This document shows, in pieces, positions 49,944 through 59,357 of a stretch of 64,000 nucleotides of DNA. Where the stretch lies: NCBI GenBank assembly GCA_046351095.1, contig JAXLZC010000001.1, forward strand, positions 2,170,001 to 2,234,000, read 5' to 3'. Origin of the DNA: BQWY01 sp046351095 (lineage in GTDB: Bacteria > Nitrospirota > Nitrospiria > Nitrospirales > Nitrospiraceae). The stretch's first letter is position 1, and the number at the start of each line of letters is the position of its first letter. Under the pieces are notes generated by a model. It did no database searches. It was not told the DNA's origin and was given only the letters and a program-made list of their open reading frames with translations. The position numbers and the translations under genes were made by a program.

Positions 49944-51340
49944 GAATCCCCTCATCAATCACAACCAATTCAACGATCGTGGGTGCAATACTGGGCGCCT
50001 CCATCCTCGCCTTATCCACCAAGGCATTGGCCCTCCTGCTCGCCGGCATGGCGGGAGCTGTTATGGCGACATCGTCGGCTGCAGCCTACTATGCCCTTGT
50101 GGCAAGTATTCCTGTGCAAGTCGACTTTCTCGGCGGTCTCACAATTACCAAACTCGTCGTACCGGCCGTCTTGGCCATTGTGGCGATGAACGCGCTGATT
50201 CGACGTGGCCCTTGGCCCCCCGTCTTCCGGGGACCTGAAGGGTTTCTTGCTTGTACATTTTTCCTGGCCTCGTTGGTGTCCCTCCTAGTCCAGGGGCTCC
50301 GACAGTTCCCTGGTGAAGCGGCCAAAGTGCCTGTCTATGCCAGTTTGTTTTTTCTCACGCTGACTTTCAATCGAACCCCCGCGGATTTTCGACGACTCTT
50401 GTGGGTACTCGCCGTGGCCGGGACGATTGAAGCCCTCGTGACGGCAGCTCAGGTGCGATATGGATTCGTCATGCCCGGCGACTGGCGTAGAAACCTTGGA
50501 CAACCAGGAGAAGGAGGCGTGGATGGCGCCCTCGACTCCATATTGGGAGGGAAGATTCGTGCAGAGGGCACCACCGCGCACCCGATCTTTCTCGCCAGTT
50601 ATTTCTTAATGACTATTCCGTGCACGACACTTTTGCTGCTGCAAGAGCACCATCCGGCTCGGCGGATGCTATTGGGAACAATGTTGGCGCTGATGGGATA
50701 TGCATGGTTTTACACGTTTGCCCGCAGCTCAATGATCGGGTTCGCAGTGATGGCCGTCGTGACCTTGAATTTTTACTCCCGAGCCGCTCGAATTATGACA
50801 CTCCTCGGTCTACTGATGAGCATGACCGGTCTCTTGAGTTACCAGGTGATCTCGGAGTCCGTCTCCAGCGGAGTCCGGGTCTTCGAAAGTCAGTCCTTTT
50901 GGGGGCAGGCCGACGTCAATGCCGCCAGTGGCAGCTGGCAGTTTCGATTAGAGTCGATCGTCGGAGGATGGAATCTGTTTCTCGCTTATCCGTGGTTCGG
51001 CGTCGGCTTCGGCCAATCGATCTGGAATTACATGCCATACCTGCCCTCGTGGGCCACCCATTCGTCTCATCCATCGACAATTCATAATACGTTTCTCGAG
51101 GTAGGAAGCGAGCTAGGAATTTTTGCCCTCGTAACCTTCATCGGCATCTGGCTGTGGGGATTTTTAGGCATCCGACGCGCGCTCCAGCGACCCGAGACCC
51201 GCCATTACGCCATACTCATGTGCAGCATTTTGTCCGGACAGATGACTTTCGTAATGATCACCCCGATGGTTCGAGAAATCTGGCTGACCATTCCGATGGC
51301 AATCGCTCTCGGCTATATGCACAAACCGGAGACGGTCTGA
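49940..51340 (+). CDS. O-antigen polymerase/ligase-like membrane protein (Wzy/WaaL)
   Basis: This 466-residue protein has about eleven helices and a large periplasmic loop between late helices (about 320-385, with NAASGSWQFRLESIVGGWNL and GVGFGQSIWNYMPYLP, then HSSHPSTIHNTFLEVGSELG). That loop with its HNTFLE motif is typical of the Wzy_C/O-antigen ligase family. It should polymerise flipped repeat units in the periplasm. Together with Wzx, the chain-length determinant and the export protein, it completes a Wzx/Wzy pathway. Confidence 0.85.
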   Translation: MRIPSSITTNSTIVGAILGASILALSTKALALLLAGMAGAVMATSSAAAYYALVASIPVQVDFLGGLTITKLVVPAVLAIVAMNALIRRGPWPPVFRGPEGFLACTFFLASLVSLLVQGLRQFPGEAAKVPVYASLFFLTLTFNRTPADFRRLLWVLAVAGTIEALVTAAQVRYGFVMPGDWRRNLGQPGEGGVDGALDSILGGKIRAEGTTAHPIFLASYFLMTIPCTTLLLLQEHHPARRMLLGTMLALMGYAWFYTFARSSMIGFAVMAVVTLNFYSRAARIMTLLGLLMSMTGLLSYQVISESVSSGVRVFESQSFWGQADVNAASGSWQFRLESIVGGWNLFLAYPWFGVGFGQSIWNYMPYLPSWATHSSHPSTIHNTFLEVGSELGIFALVTFIGIWLWGFLGIRRALQRPETRHYAILMCSILSGQMTFVMITPMVREIWLTIPMAIALGYMHKPETV

Positions 51341-51404
51341 TGCACCAGCCGATGCCTATGTACCACGGAGACTCATCTCGGTCTGTACAGGAGAGGACTC
51401 ACTG

Positions 51405-52424
51405 ATGGACCACTCTCGCCCTTCACGTGTTTCGATCGTCATCCCGGCGTACAATGCCACCCGAACGATTTCTCTCTGTCTGACCTCGCTTGCAGGACAA
51501 ACCTATCCTGGCCATGCGCTGGAAATCTTCGTAGTGGACGATGGCTCCACAGACGGCACCCCAGAATTCATTGCGCAGTTGGTTCGTGGGTGGGATGCGA
51601 CGAAACCACGCGTTACCGTCCTTCGGCAAGCGCATCAAGGCCCCGCTGCAGCCCGCAATCGCGGAGCGGCCGCAGCCACTGGCGCGTTCCTCCTCTTTAC
51701 AGACGCGGACTGCGAAGCAGAACACGATTGGGTCGAACAGATGACGACACCGTTTCGCTCCGCAGAAATTGCTGCTGTAAAGGGAGCCTATAAGACAAAA
51801 CAACGCAGCCTCGTCGCACGGTTCGCGCAAGCGGAATTCGATGCACGGTACCGGCTGCTCGCCGAGGCACCTTACATCGATGTGGTATTTTCTTATTCGG
51901 CCGGATTCCGTCGGGAAATCTTCACAGGAATAGGCGGATTCGACACATCGTTTCCAGTGGCCGATAACGAGGACACGGAATTGTCCTATCGCGTGGCCAC
52001 CGCCGGACACCGTATCGTGTTTAATCCTCGCGCCATCATCTACCACCAACACCCTGAGACGCTTCGGCAATACCTTCGAAAAAAATACAGTCGCGCGTAC
52101 TGGCGCATCATGGTGTACAAGCGCTTTCCCGGCAAAGCGGTGCATGATTCCTATACGCCGCAGAGCCTGAAGGTGCAGATCGGAGCCGTGTTTCTCAGTG
52201 TAGCGGGTGCACTGCTATTACCGCTGTCGTCCGCAGGGACCTATATCTTACTCGCAGCAGGGACGGCATTCATCGCGACTGCCGCCCCGTTTGTATGGCA
52301 GATCCCTCGCCGTGAACTTGGGTTGAAAGTAGCAGCACCTCTCTTATTATTTTGTCGGGCGGCGGTCATGGCGTTGGGACTCACCCGTGCCGTGCCCCGT
52401 CTTTTCGTCAACACTGCGTCGTAG
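51405..52424 (+). CDS. glycosyltransferase family 2 with C-terminal membrane segments
   Basis: This is a GT2 enzyme of 339 residues. The GT-A start VSIVIPAYNATRTISLCLTS is followed by VDDGSTDGTPEFI and the DxD TDADCEAEHDW. A Glu-Asp pair, DNEDTELSYRVATAGHRIVF, fits the acceptor region. Two hydrophobic stretches (GAVFLSVAGALLLPLSSAGT and ILLAAGTAFIATAAPFVWQI) anchor the C-terminus in the inner membrane. ATG 51405 follows GGAGAGG. Confidence 0.87.
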   Translation: MDHSRPSRVSIVIPAYNATRTISLCLTSLAGQTYPGHALEIFVVDDGSTDGTPEFIAQLVRGWDATKPRVTVLRQAHQGPAAARNRGAAAATGAFLLFTDADCEAEHDWVEQMTTPFRSAEIAAVKGAYKTKQRSLVARFAQAEFDARYRLLAEAPYIDVVFSYSAGFRREIFTGIGGFDTSFPVADNEDTELSYRVATAGHRIVFNPRAIIYHQHPETLRQYLRKKYSRAYWRIMVYKRFPGKAVHDSYTPQSLKVQIGAVFLSVAGALLLPLSSAGTYILLAAGTAFIATAAPFVWQIPRRELGLKVAAPLLLFCRAAVMALGLTRAVPRLFVNTAS

Positions 52425-52450
52425 CGCTGAAGCAAGCGGGAGGAACGGAC

Positions 52451-53056
52451 ATGTTGCACCGATGGTCTGTGGTTATGTGTGCTTTCGTCATGAGTACGAT
52501 GCTGGGACTCGTCCAACTAGCTGCAGCAGCAGAAACACCCAGCACAGACTCGGCTCCCCGAGAGATCGGCTGGGCGGGCCCCTTCAAACTTGGTGCCGGA
52601 GATGTCTTGAATGTCTTTATCTGGAAACACAAAGAATTATCTACCATCGTAACGGTACGCCCTGACGGCAAAATTACGTACCCTCTCCTCGGAGAGATCG
52701 AAGTCAGCGGCTTAACAGTCGCGGAAGTAGAAGAACGACTGAATAAACAACTCAAGTTGCAAATCCAAGATCCGCAGGTCACCGTCATCCTCGAGGCCAC
52801 CCATAGTTTCCGCGTCTACGTCTTGGGCGAAGTCATGCAGCCCGGCGTATTCGACCTCAAAGGTCCTGTCACCGTCGTACAAGCGCTAGCTATGGCTCGA
52901 GGTCTGACGACATTCGCGTCACGGACCAAGATTTTTGTCGTGACCGCCGGGAAAACCGGCCAACGAATTCCGTTTAACTACTCCAAATACTTGCAAGGAG
53001 AAGACGTCGAACAGAATGTTGTCCTTCGCCCTGGAGACACGGTCATCGTTCCGTAA
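52451..53056 (+). CDS. polysaccharide export outer-membrane protein (Wza/GumB-like, SLBB)
   Basis: This is a 201-residue exported protein. ATG 52451 begins a signal peptide (MLHRWSVVMCAFVMSTMLGL, cut near LAAAAE), with GGAGGAACGG upstream. There is no lipobox Cys at the cleavage site. The Poly_export domain is FKLGAGDVLNVFIWKHKELS with VRPDGKITYPLLGEIEVSGL, then an SLBB domain, SFRVYVLGEVMQPGVFDLKG. It is short, with one SLBB unit, unlike multi-SLBB Wza, so it resembles GumB/OPX-B proteins. It forms the periplasmic gate of the exporter; the outer-membrane channel may be the barrel protein encoded next. Confidence 0.9.
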   Translation: MLHRWSVVMCAFVMSTMLGLVQLAAAAETPSTDSAPREIGWAGPFKLGAGDVLNVFIWKHKELSTIVTVRPDGKITYPLLGEIEVSGLTVAEVEERLNKQLKLQIQDPQVTVILEATHSFRVYVLGEVMQPGVFDLKGPVTVVQALAMARGLTTFASRTKIFVVTAGKTGQRIPFNYSKYLQGEDVEQNVVLRPGDTVIVP

Positions 53057-53148
53057 TATGCGTGCTGCCTCTGTCCAAATGGTCCACCTCGCGGGCGGAC
53101 CGGTCCAATTTTATGGGGACGCGGCGGCGTGGGTGAAGGAAATCAACA

Positions 53149-54444
53149 ATGACACGACCGGAGCGGAAGGTGGGCTCCTGGCGATGGCTCGCCGTGGCTT
53201 GTGCGCGCCGAGGCCTTGCGAGCCTCGGCCTCTACACCTGTCTTGGCACGGGACTCGTTTGTGGAGCGGAGCCGGATGGACCTGACTTTACTCGGCCGAC
53301 CTACGAATTCGCGATGCTCCCGTCCTGGTACTCACAGCAGACACTGGACCGCTTACCGCAATCCGAACGTTTGCTGTTAGGATTGCCGATTCGCCGAGAG
53401 GGAGTAACCCCAAGCCTCAGCATTGCCGAGGAATACACGGACAATACGTTGTTCTCCACAAACGGACGTAGTACGGATCTCATCACAAAAATAGCGCCAG
53501 GACTCAGATATGGACTCGCTGGACGGGAAGGACAATTGGCCCTCTCATACGGAATCGAGTCCAGACTGTATGCGAACAATACCAACCTCAACCGGGTCGT
53601 ATCGAAACAACAAGGCGATCTATTGGGGCGATGGACACTCTCCGAAAGAACGACCGTGATAGCCTTCAATCACTTTGAATCGTTCCAAGACCCGACGGAA
53701 CAGACCCTGACAGGGATCTTGCCCGCATTCGGCAGGAGTTCCATCAACATCGGTAGCGTGTCTGCAACACACCGCGTCACCCCGACGGTAGATGTGCTCG
53801 CAAGTTACGGAAACTTTTTATGGTCGCTCACCACACCGGGCTCAGTCAACAGCATGACGCACGAAGGAGAAGTGGGGTTACGCATGCAAGAAGCGGCCGA
53901 GGGCCGCACCACCCTGAAATATCGGCTGCGCCATTTCGACTTTTCTTTCGGCCAAGACTTTCAATCGCACACCGCCTCCGTGACCCAAGAATGGGCCCTG
54001 TCTGAAACGGTGTTGATCAGCGGCGGGATCGGAGCCATCAAAGTCATGCCGCAAGGGAATCGGCTAGAACCTATGGGACACGTCACAGTGAAAACCTCGC
54101 ACAGAGACGTGACTTTCGAAGCAGGGTATTTTCGCGATGTCTTCCCTCCCTCAGCCGGGATCAGCCAACCACTTGTCTCCGATCTACTGCGTGCCGCCAC
54201 GCAAGTTCACATTGCCAACGGGCTGCTGTTGGACAGCGCAGTTGGGTGGGTCCGCACACGGACGCCTACGGAGGATGTGGCGTTCAGCACAATCCGATTT
54301 AATCTTGGGCTCTCCTATGTCCCGGAACCGTGGATGGTCGTACGCCTCGGCTACGACCGCATCCAACAAGACGAGGAGATCTTTTTCACGACGCTCAACC
54401 GCTTCGCCAACAAAGTCAGCCTTCGCATCACCGCTTCGTTTTGA
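53149..54444 (+). CDS. outer-membrane beta-barrel protein of the polysaccharide locus
   Basis: This 431-residue protein has an N-terminal export segment (LGLYTCLGTGLVCGAE) and then repeated amphipathic beta strands with aromatic girdles (LSIAEEYTDNTLFSTNG, LALSYGIESRLYANNT, TTVIAFNHFESFQD). It ends in Phe (KVSLRITASF), the C-terminal signal for outer-membrane insertion. It fits the BBP2/EpsL-like barrels found in exopolysaccharide loci. It may provide the outer-membrane pore for a short OPX protein. Lies directly after the export gene. Confidence 0.8.
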   Translation: MTRPERKVGSWRWLAVACARRGLASLGLYTCLGTGLVCGAEPDGPDFTRPTYEFAMLPSWYSQQTLDRLPQSERLLLGLPIRREGVTPSLSIAEEYTDNTLFSTNGRSTDLITKIAPGLRYGLAGREGQLALSYGIESRLYANNTNLNRVVSKQQGDLLGRWTLSERTTVIAFNHFESFQDPTEQTLTGILPAFGRSSINIGSVSATHRVTPTVDVLASYGNFLWSLTTPGSVNSMTHEGEVGLRMQEAAEGRTTLKYRLRHFDFSFGQDFQSHTASVTQEWALSETVLISGGIGAIKVMPQGNRLEPMGHVTVKTSHRDVTFEAGYFRDVFPPSAGISQPLVSDLLRAATQVHIANGLLLDSAVGWVRTRTPTEDVAFSTIRFNLGLSYVPEPWMVVRLGYDRIQQDEEIFFTTLNRFANKVSLRITASF

Positions 54445-54449
54445 ATCCG

Positions 54450-55679
54450 ATGGCGACACACAAGACCAGACTGCAACCCAGCCGAGGCCCAGAGTCCACC
54501 GAGCACACCGATCGGACGCAGAGGGCAGCCTGCGTTGCAACGGACAACACCCTCCACATCTTGTTCATCGCACCCGCACCCCGTGCGGGTACGTTGCAAT
54601 ATACGCATAACCTTGCCGATGCCCTGGCTAGGCGCGGACATCGCGTGACGGTCGCCACCGGGATCGGCTTTGAATTACATGCCTACCGAAAAGCATACGA
54701 GGTACACGAAGTCTTCGACGGCCTTAGACCACGCCCCTGGCGACTACTTGGTTTTTTCTGGCGATACGTCGCACACGCCCCCCACATCGTCCACTTTCAG
54801 GGAGCGCAGTCGCCGCTGATCTATGTGATCCTTTGGGCACTACTCCGGCTGATAGGATCGGCAACGTTCGTGTACACCCCCCAAGACGTCCTTCCCAATA
54901 CGACTCGTCGCTATCACCGAACCGCCCTGCGTTTTTTGTACACGAAAATGCGCCATGTGTACCTCAATGCGAAGCAAAACGAATCGCTCGTGGTCGAACA
55001 TTTTCACGTTCCCCCGCACCGGATCACGGTGCTTCCTATTGCGGATCTGACCGCATTCGTCCGTGACTCCGGAGAATGCACCCCGCCGGATCTTCCGCCA
55101 GACCGTACAGTAGTGTTGTGCTTCGGCCTCATCGAACCGCGTAAGGGCATCGATACACTCCTCGCCGCCGTTCCCGACATTATTCGGCAGAAGCCGAATG
55201 CTCTCATCCTCATCGTCGGCAAACCTCTCATGGATGTGACGCCTCATCAGCGCCTGATTGCCGAGCAGCACCTTCACGACCATGTGCACCTGCGCCCCGG
55301 CTATGTCGATTTCGGCGAGATGGCAGGATACTTCGCCGCTGCCCACATGCTCGTTCTACCCTACGAAAGCGGATGGAACAGCGGTGTGCTCGCTTCCGCG
55401 TTTGGATTCGGCAAACCTGTCGTAGCGACGCGAGTGGGCGGATTCGATGAAGTCATTGTCGACGGGGATACCGGCCTTCTCGTACCACCCCGTGACCCCG
55501 CCTCACTCGCCCACGCCATCGTCCGTATGCTGCACGACAAGCCGCTCTATGCCCACATGATTCAGCGTGTACGCGAAACGGCGACGGCAATTTCATGGGA
55601 TGCCATTGCCGAACGGACCGAACGAAGCTACATGAATGTCACGGAGAGCCTTTCCGGTGCAGTATCGCAGACTCGGTAA
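54450..55679 (+). CDS. glycosyltransferase family 4, second copy
   Basis: ATG 54450, 5 bp after the barrel gene, gives 409 residues. The GT-B/GT4 pattern is present: PAPRAGTLQYTHNLADALAR in the N-terminal half, VLCFGLIEPRKGIDTLLAAV in the donor half, and the loop VLPYESGWNSGVLASAFGFG with PVVATRVGGFDEVIVDGDTG. A hydrophilic lead of about 30 residues precedes the fold and may be partly untranslated. Its 3' end overlaps the aldo/keto reductase gene by 44 bp. Confidence 0.85.
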   Translation: MATHKTRLQPSRGPESTEHTDRTQRAACVATDNTLHILFIAPAPRAGTLQYTHNLADALARRGHRVTVATGIGFELHAYRKAYEVHEVFDGLRPRPWRLLGFFWRYVAHAPHIVHFQGAQSPLIYVILWALLRLIGSATFVYTPQDVLPNTTRRYHRTALRFLYTKMRHVYLNAKQNESLVVEHFHVPPHRITVLPIADLTAFVRDSGECTPPDLPPDRTVVLCFGLIEPRKGIDTLLAAVPDIIRQKPNALILIVGKPLMDVTPHQRLIAEQHLHDHVHLRPGYVDFGEMAGYFAAAHMLVLPYESGWNSGVLASAFGFGKPVVATRVGGFDEVIVDGDTGLLVPPRDPASLAHAIVRMLHDKPLYAHMIQRVRETATAISWDAIAERTERSYMNVTESLSGAVSQTR

Positions 55680-56529
55680 TACGGACCTTAACCCATCGGT
55701 CCTTGGTTTTGGATGTTCCATGACCGCCTCGGTAACCACTCGGTACCCCAAGGCAGATGTCATGCGCACCCTCCATGAAGCCGTCGAACACGGTGTGACA
55801 TTTTTCGATACGGCCGATGTATATGGACAAGGCGACAGCGAACGATTGCTGGGAGACTGTTTGCGCGACACTCGCAACCATACCCTCGTTTGTACGAAAG
55901 CCGGGCTGACCGTTGGACCGATGAGTCATCTCATCCGGTTCATCAAACCGATCGCCAATCGCATTGCTCGACGGTGGTCGAGCGCCAGCCGATTTACAGC
56001 CGACACGCGTCGTCGCCAAGAGCGGCAGTGTTTTGACCCAGCCTACCTGCAACAATCGATTCAAGGAAGTCTACGGCGATTGCGTCGAGAGCAGATCGAT
56101 CTCTTCTTGCTGCACAATCCTCCCCCGGCCCTCTCGTATGATACCGAGGTGTTTGAACTTCTTGAGCGTCTTCAGCAAGCCGGAACCCTTCGCTGGTTTG
56201 GGGTTTCCTGCCGCACCTTTGAAGATGCCCTCGCATGGGTCACGCACCCGGGCATTGCGGCCCTGCAAGTGCCGCTGGATCGGACCGCCCTACATGCGGC
56301 TCAACCATTACTCACACAGGCAACAGCTTTAGGGGTCGGCCTGATTGCACGAGAAGTCTTGGGATCCGGATCGCGCACCGGCGAGGCGATCGTGCAGGCT
56401 CTAGAACCAATCCTTAACCAGGACAGCATCAATGTGGCCTTGGTGGGTATGAGCTGTCGGCGACATTTGTTGGAGAACCTTCGCGCAACTGAGCTCGCCA
56501 CTCAGGCAAACCGATCACATGATTCTTGA
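55636..56529 (+). CDS. aldo/keto reductase
   Basis: This is a TIM-barrel oxidoreductase of 297 residues. The AKR pattern is YRRLGNTDLNPSVLGFGCSM, then FFDTADVYGQGDSERLLG with the catalytic Asp and Tyr, TLVCTKAG with the Lys, and IDLFLLHNPPP with the His. It probably reduces a sugar carbonyl with NADPH. It overlaps its upstream neighbour by 44 bp and the next gene by 11 bp, so the three are a tight block. Physically linked to a GMC oxidoreductase, which suggests successive redox changes on one sugar. Confidence 0.87.
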   Translation: MSRRAFPVQYRRLGNTDLNPSVLGFGCSMTASVTTRYPKADVMRTLHEAVEHGVTFFDTADVYGQGDSERLLGDCLRDTRNHTLVCTKAGLTVGPMSHLIRFIKPIANRIARRWSSASRFTADTRRRQERQCFDPAYLQQSIQGSLRRLRREQIDLFLLHNPPPALSYDTEVFELLERLQQAGTLRWFGVSCRTFEDALAWVTHPGIAALQVPLDRTALHAAQPLLTQATALGVGLIAREVLGSGSRTGEAIVQALEPILNQDSINVALVGMSCRRHLLENLRATELATQANRSHDS

Positions 56530-58168
56530 CGCCCACACCATTCCGAACGGTCAGACCCTCACGGCCGATCTCTGTATCATCGGAGCAGGAGCAGCCGGGA
56601 TCACTCTCGCCATGGAGCTCCGCGCGACAGGACTCGATATCCTTCTCCTCGAAGCCGGGGGAAAAACGCACGCCGGTGCCAGCCAACAGCTTTATGCCGG
56701 CTCTGTCAACGACGCAGGACGACACTTGCCGTTAGACCAAGCTCGTTACCGCCAACTCGGCGGCACGACGTCATTATGGGGGGGGCGCTGCATCCCCTTC
56801 GATCCGATCGATTTCCAGACTCGCCCCTGGGTACCGCATAGCGGATGGCCGATCTCTCGCACCGCCTTGGACCCCTTTTATCGCCGTGCGCACGTGTATT
56901 GCGAATGCGGCGCCTATGACTATCATGTTGTATCGGCCTTGCCCGGCGCACCGACGGAGATGGTGGCAGGATTAAGCGACGGCGCCGTTTCGACCTCAAT
57001 GCTTGAGCGCTGGAGCCCGCCGACCCAATTCGGCAAGACCTATCGTGAACCACTTGCACGTGCTGAACGCGTGCGTGTGCTGCTGCATGCTATTGCGCTC
57101 GAACTACAATGCAGCCCCAATGGAACCCGTGTCGAAACCATTCGCGTCGGAACGTTGGACGGGCGACGATTCGCCGTCCGCGCTACAACAACAGTACTAA
57201 CGGGCGGTGGTCTCGAAACCACTAGGCTCTTACTCACCTCGACAGGCGTTCATCGAACAGGCATCGGCAATCATTCCGATTGGCTTGGGCGCGGGTATAT
57301 GTCCCACTTTCATGGGACGATCGCACGGGTACACTTTACGGCCGGTCGCGGCGTCATGTTCGGCTATGAGACCGACCCGCAGGGCGTCTTTTGCCGACGC
57401 CATCTTGCCCTCGCCGAGGATATCCAGCGGAAACACGGCTTGTTGAACCACTACATGGTGCTGGATCGCCCACTTCTCGGCGATCCAACCCACGGCAACG
57501 CGGTCTTGTCCGCGGCGTTTCTTTTCAAACGTCTCTTCGGCGGTCGTCAACAAGAAGACCTCGGCTCGGGGAAATATGCACTCTACTGGCGACATCTCAA
57601 GAACGTGCTTCAAGGCTCGCCGCAGGCGGTGTCGATCTTGCCGAAATTCGGCCGACGACGATTTCTACAACGGCGCCGCATGCCGTCGCTGCTCCTAGGC
57701 TCTCGTTCCAACAGCTATCACCTTTATTTTCAGAGCGAGCAAGTCCCGGATCGGAACAGCCGGGTTACGCTGAACGAGACGCGCGATGTCTTGGGCATCC
57801 CTCGGCTGCACCTAAATTTTTGCGTCTCTCCGCAAGATTATGACAGCGTCTTGCGTGCGCATGTTTTGGTGGATGAAGAACTGCGCCGACAGAATGTCGG
57901 CCACCTAACCTATCTCGACCGCGATGTTTCGTCCACGATACGGGAGTCCACCGCCGTATTAGGTCACCATCTTGGAACCACACGGATGTCGACCGATCCA
58001 ACGCACGGTGTAGTTGATACCCAGTGTCGTATCCATGGCATGACCAATCTCTACGTCGCTAGCAGCTCCATATTTCCAACGGCCAGCCATGCCAATCCGA
58101 CCTTGACGATTGTCGCCATGGCCATCCGCCTCGCCGACCATCTGACAGCCACTGGACAAAGAGAATAG
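56519..58168 (+). CDS. GMC-family FAD oxidoreductase
   Basis: This is a 549-residue flavoenzyme of the glucose-methanol-choline family. The FAD-binding motif is DLCIIGAGAAGITLAMELRA with LLLEAGGKTHAGASQ. RQLGGTTSLWGGRCIPFDPI is the GMC flavin-loop block. The C-terminus carries the catalytic His region HHLGTTRMSTDPTHGVVDTQ and SSIFPTASHANPTLTIVAMA. Members oxidise alcohols or sugar C-H-OH groups. No signal peptide is evident. It starts within the reductase gene, so the pair is co-expressed. Confidence 0.88.
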   Translation: MILDAHTIPNGQTLTADLCIIGAGAAGITLAMELRATGLDILLLEAGGKTHAGASQQLYAGSVNDAGRHLPLDQARYRQLGGTTSLWGGRCIPFDPIDFQTRPWVPHSGWPISRTALDPFYRRAHVYCECGAYDYHVVSALPGAPTEMVAGLSDGAVSTSMLERWSPPTQFGKTYREPLARAERVRVLLHAIALELQCSPNGTRVETIRVGTLDGRRFAVRATTTVLTGGGLETTRLLLTSTGVHRTGIGNHSDWLGRGYMSHFHGTIARVHFTAGRGVMFGYETDPQGVFCRRHLALAEDIQRKHGLLNHYMVLDRPLLGDPTHGNAVLSAAFLFKRLFGGRQQEDLGSGKYALYWRHLKNVLQGSPQAVSILPKFGRRRFLQRRRMPSLLLGSRSNSYHLYFQSEQVPDRNSRVTLNETRDVLGIPRLHLNFCVSPQDYDSVLRAHVLVDEELRRQNVGHLTYLDRDVSSTIRESTAVLGHHLGTTRMSTDPTHGVVDTQCRIHGMTNLYVASSSIFPTASHANPTLTIVAMAIRLADHLTATGQRE

Positions 58169-58208
58169 CCACGCGCCTCATTCACAGGTCTTACGAAAGG
58201 ATTTCACG

Positions 58209-59222
58209 ATGTATTGGCAAGGAAAACGTGTGCTGGTGACGGGCGGGGCCGGGCAGATCGGGTCTCATTTGGTCGCGCGATTGGCGTCTTACGGCGCAAC
58301 GGTCACCGTTGCGGACAATTTATGGCGAGGCAAAAAATCCAATCTAATCAGTGCTGATGGTCGACCGGTGATCGACATGGCCACCCGCTTTCTCGAAGTG
58401 GACTTGACTGATCCGGCTAACTGCAGGCTGGCAACGGAAGGGCAGGATGTCGTCTATCACCTCGCCGATGTCGTGGCCGGCATTAATTACGTATTTGGGA
58501 ACCAATTTTCGCTGTTCAATACCAACCTACTGATCGACTCCAACATGCTACGGGCCGCCATTGGAAACGGCGTGCAGTCCTACGTGTACGTCGGCACAGC
58601 ATGCAGCTATCCCGCCGAACGACAAAACCAGCTCAATGCCCTGCCGTTCAAAGAGGACGAGGTGTACCCGGCCTCTCCCGAGTCCTCCTACGGATGGAGC
58701 AAATTGATGGGTGAACTGAGTTGCGAACTAGCGGGCAAGGAAAAGCTTCTGGATATCGGTGTGTTGCGGCTCCACAACGTGTATGGCCCCCACTGCGAAA
58801 TGTCCCCGGAAAAATCCCAAGTAATTCCGTCGTTGATCCGAAAAGCCATCCGGTACCCCCAAGAGGATTTTGTGGTCTGGGGATCTGGTCGGCAACGTCG
58901 AGCGTTCGTGTTCGTGCAGGATGTCGTCGATGCCTTGGAGACTATTATCTTGAAAGGCATGAATCACGGTGTCATTCAAATCGGTCCACACTTGAGCACC
59001 TCCATTCGTGAGATTGCGGAGGCGATCCGCACGATTTCCGGGAAACCGATCGAGATTCGTTACGACACCAGCAAACCGGAGGGCGACGTCGACCGAGCGG
59101 CCGACTGGAGCAAGGCCAAGGCGCTCCTCGGATGGTCGCCGAAGACGTCCGTGCAAGCAGGCTTGGAGCAGACCTATGCCTGGTGCCAACAACACCTTGC
59201 TTCGCACTCTGAACACGGATAG
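58209..59222 (+). CDS. NAD-dependent nucleotide-sugar epimerase
   Basis: This is an extended SDR of 337 residues. RVLVTGGAGQIGSHLVARLA binds NAD. The catalytic triad lies in VGTACSYPAE and SSYGWSKLMGELSCELAG. The NVYGPHCEMSPEKSQVIPSL block resembles UDP-glucose 4-epimerase or GDP-mannose 3,5-epimerase. It should supply a sugar donor for the polymer. It is the last plus-strand gene of the locus and is followed by an 11-bp-stem hairpin. Confidence 0.88.
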   Translation: MYWQGKRVLVTGGAGQIGSHLVARLASYGATVTVADNLWRGKKSNLISADGRPVIDMATRFLEVDLTDPANCRLATEGQDVVYHLADVVAGINYVFGNQFSLFNTNLLIDSNMLRAAIGNGVQSYVYVGTACSYPAERQNQLNALPFKEDEVYPASPESSYGWSKLMGELSCELAGKEKLLDIGVLRLHNVYGPHCEMSPEKSQVIPSLIRKAIRYPQEDFVVWGSGRQRRAFVFVQDVVDALETIILKGMNHGVIQIGPHLSTSIREIAEAIRTISGKPIEIRYDTSKPEGDVDRAADWSKAKALLGWSPKTSVQAGLEQTYAWCQQHLASHSEHG

Positions 59223-59302
59223 AAATACTCGGAAGACGCAGCGCAAGGGACAGCCGGGAAGGACGAATGGCTGAGGCTGTATGCGATGCGACCTACCGCC
59301 CC

Positions 59303-59336
59303 CGCAAGCGAGTCACTATGCGAAGACTCGCTTGCG
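59303..59336. terminator. strong hairpin between convergent genes
   Basis: Perfect 11-bp arms CGCAAGCGAGT and ACTCGCTTGCG flank a 12-nt loop. It lies between the epimerase stop (59222) and the convergent hydrolase stop (59358), the expected place for a bidirectional terminator. No U-tract is present on either side. Confidence 0.6.
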
Positions 59337-59357
59337 CGATCTTCGGCGGTTCGTACG

